Notes under the pieces: generated by a model
Database searches by the model: none
The model's input: the letters and a program-made list of their open reading frames with translations, nothing else
What the model was told of the DNA's origin: nothing
In this document: positions 62,542 through 64,000 of the stretch, piece after piece
Layout of the letters: every line of letters starts with the position of its first letter
Position numbering within the stretch: position 1 is the stretch's first letter
DNA from: Winogradskyella litoriviva
GTDB lineage: Bacteria; Bacteroidota; Bacteroidia; Flavobacteriales; Flavobacteriaceae
NCBI RefSeq assembly: GCF_013249065.1
Contig: NZ_JABRWQ010000002.1
Coordinates: forward strand, 372,001 to 436,000
Length of the DNA: 64,000 nucleotides
Reading direction: 5' to 3'
Translations under genes and position numbers: made by a program

Positions 62542-64000
62542 TTATATTTGTGGCAAGCTTATACTAATTACTGTTCCTCTATTCTTAGCTGTATCTATAG
62601 ATATTATTCCATTATAATCGCCTACTCTTGTTTCAATATTATTAATTCCTATGCCTTTAACCTTATCATTTAAGTCAAAACCTATACCGTCGTCTTCATA
62701 AATAAGTTCAATACTTCTCTCTTCTATAAGTGATGTAAGTTGAATACTCACCTCTTCTGCGTTAGCATGTTTTAAAGCATTAGTTACCAACTCTTTAATT
62801 ATATTGAATAATGCAACTTGAACAGGAGATTCTATTGTATTAATTGCGTCTTTAGGAAAAGCATCAAAATGTAAATTTACAGAAACATCTTCCTTTATAT
62901 TTTGAATATAATTATTTACTAAATCCGTAAATGCAGATGCTTTAAACTCTTTAGGGATTAAACTATGCGAAATCTCACGAACTTGATTATATGTTGTATC
63001 TAGCTGATTTAAAATTTGTCTAAATTCTGGTTGATGATCTCCAAGACTATTCATTTTTAATTTAATACCTGCTAAATTCCCTCCAATACTATCGTGCAAT
63101 TCTCTAGCAATTCTGTCGCGCTCTTTAGATTGTACCGCAATAGCATTTTTGGCTAATTCTAATTCTTGAGATTGTAACAATGTTTTAACTTCTTGTTGAT
63201 TAATGGCTTCTTGTTGCTTGTTTAATAGACTTTGTGTTTGAAGTTTTTGATAATAAACAATAAGCAAAAGAATAATAGGAATAAGCACCACTAAAAAACC
63301 AATTAAAAACGCGTGTTTTATTGTTTTCTGACGTTCTATTTCTGCTTCTTGTATTATCTGATCTTCTTGTAATTTATCAATCTCTTTTTCCTTTTTTAAA
63401 GTTTCATATTTTAGTTCTAAATCCTTGACTAATCGTTGATTTTGTTTGTCTGCAATTTCTCTATTAACTCTTTGGTATTGGGTCATTAAACTGTATGCAT
63501 TTTTATAATCGTGTTTAGCATTATAAAGTTTTACTAAAGCATTAATGACTTTTTGTTGCAGTTCTAATCTATTCCATTGAATGGTATTAACATATGCTGT
63601 ACTAAGAGCTATTTCAGAAACCTCAAAATTTCTCAGCATCGCATAACCATAACCAATATCTAAAGTTGCCTCAATAAACAAATCATAAAACCCATTATTT
63701 AGAGCTTCAACTTTTATAGCTTCTGAATGGTTTATTAACTTTTCAAAATTTCCTTGCCTCAAATCTATTTCAGATAAATTGAGTTGTAATTCTAATCTAA
63801 GCTTTTGAAAATTATTTGTAAAATCTTCTTCTAAAACTTGTTTAATTAGCTCTCTTGCCAATTTATAATCCTTGTCAAAAATTAAAAATTTACTTTTTAC
63901 AATACTATTTTTTAAATAGAAAATAGGATCAGTTTTATCTTGAGGAAAAGTTTCTAAAAGGCGTTTAGCTTTTTCATTTTCACCTTTATACAAATAAGTT
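62542..64000 (-). CDS. TPR-containing sensor histidine kinase (HisKA_3), cut by the right edge
   Basis: 486 codons are visible and the frame stays open to the window edge. A TTG at 63993 is not taken as the start, because TPR-like sequence continues across it. Parts: TPR-like helices (about 1-180 of the visible part, ANNGFYDLFIEATLDIGYGY-type repeats), a coiled coil (LEDL/KEKEIDKL region), one membrane helix (AFLIGFLVVLIPIILLLIVY, about 225-247), then HisKA_3 dimerisation with the phospho-His in ERDRIARELHDSIGGNLAG, and an HATPase_c domain (IKELVTNALKHANAEEVSIQ, EDDGIGFD, GIGINNIETRV). It phosphorylates the regulator encoded 3 bp downstream. The signal sensed is unknown. Confidence 0.95.
   Translation of the reverse strand, partial: TYLYKGENEKAKRLLETFPQDKTDPIFYLKNSIVKSKFLIFDKDYKLARELIKQVLEEDFTNNFQKLRLELQLNLSEIDLRQGNFEKLINHSEAIKVEALNNGFYDLFIEATLDIGYGYAMLRNFEVSEIALSTAYVNTIQWNRLELQQKVINALVKLYNAKHDYKNAYSLMTQYQRVNREIADKQNQRLVKDLELKYETLKKEKEIDKLQEDQIIQEAEIERQKTIKHAFLIGFLVVLIPIILLLIVYYQKLQTQSLLNKQQEAINQQEVKTLLQSQELELAKNAIAVQSKERDRIARELHDSIGGNLAGIKLKMNSLGDHQPEFRQILNQLDTTYNQVREISHSLIPKEFKASAFTDLVNNYIQNIKEDVSVNLHFDAFPKDAINTIESPVQVALFNIIKELVTNALKHANAEEVSIQLTSLIEERSIELIYEDDGIGFDLNDKVKGIGINNIETRVGDYNGIISIDTAKNRGTVISISLPQI

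Overview
The window is a chromosomal segment from a marine-type member of the Flavobacteriaceae (Bacteroidota). The evidence is strongly AT-rich DNA, secreted proteins with type IX secretion (T9SS) type A and type B C-terminal sorting domains, promoters with the TAnnTTTG -7 box (one with TTG-N19-TAnnTTTG), several leader-coupled TTG starts, and many families typical of this group (fused E1 alpha/beta dehydrogenase, DUF2141, DUF4268, DUF2807 head-GIN). The genus is not determined. I saw no rRNA, tRNA, CRISPR array, transposase or integrase gene.

Layout. 1-1.3 kb: start of a type I restriction-modification operon, with hsdM running off the left edge behind a zinc-ribbon/PD-(D/E)XK-like nuclease gene. 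1.5-3.2 kb and 7.0-9.84 kb: two gene-free blocks built from a mosaic of interspersed modular repeats, with 13 copies of a 17-bp hairpin in a single orientation plus other recurring stem-loops. They flank two minus-strand surface-protein genes (3.3-6.4 kb). 10-12.3 kb: LemA and DUF2207 pair. 12.4-19.8 kb: minus-strand accessory genes, including a very large T9SS type B protein with eight internal repeats, two lipoproteins and a TPR protein. 19.9 kb: a GC-rich 11-bp tandem repeat.

20-34 kb: mostly housekeeping and metabolic genes: an FAH-family hydrolase, outer-membrane phospholipase A, UvrA, a LOG-family protein, a secreted EEP nuclease/phosphatase, an M1-like outer-membrane protein lacking the zinc motif, the fused branched-chain 2-oxoacid dehydrogenase E1, and two tandem PPK2 polyphosphate kinases. 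34-42 kb: unrecognised proteins, an RNA methyltransferase diverging from another methyltransferase, a ZIP transporter, DUF4268, DUF1569, an esterase-TPR fusion and a TRIC-type channel. 42.5-49.4 kb: an RDD gene diverging from an operon SpoIIM / membrane protein / DUF4129 / DUF4350 / MoxR ATPase / DUF58. This is the conserved MoxR-DUF58 cluster linked to envelope and complex assembly.

49.6-64 kb: DUF2141, a divergent dps-oxyR pair (peroxide defence), AIM24, DUF4442, then a DUF4870 / PadR / PspC / head-GIN / DUF2807 run that looks like an envelope-stress module. It ends with thioredoxin reductase, a lipoprotein, a SIMPL protein, a small membrane protein, and a NarL-type response regulator with its TPR-containing histidine kinase, which runs off the right edge.

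The most unusual content is the paired non-coding repeat mosaic. It shows recent segmental duplication (two copies of 520 bp at an offset of 713 bp, two copies of 311 bp at an offset of 702 bp), a compensatory base change in one stem, and a shared terminal module at the end of both blocks.
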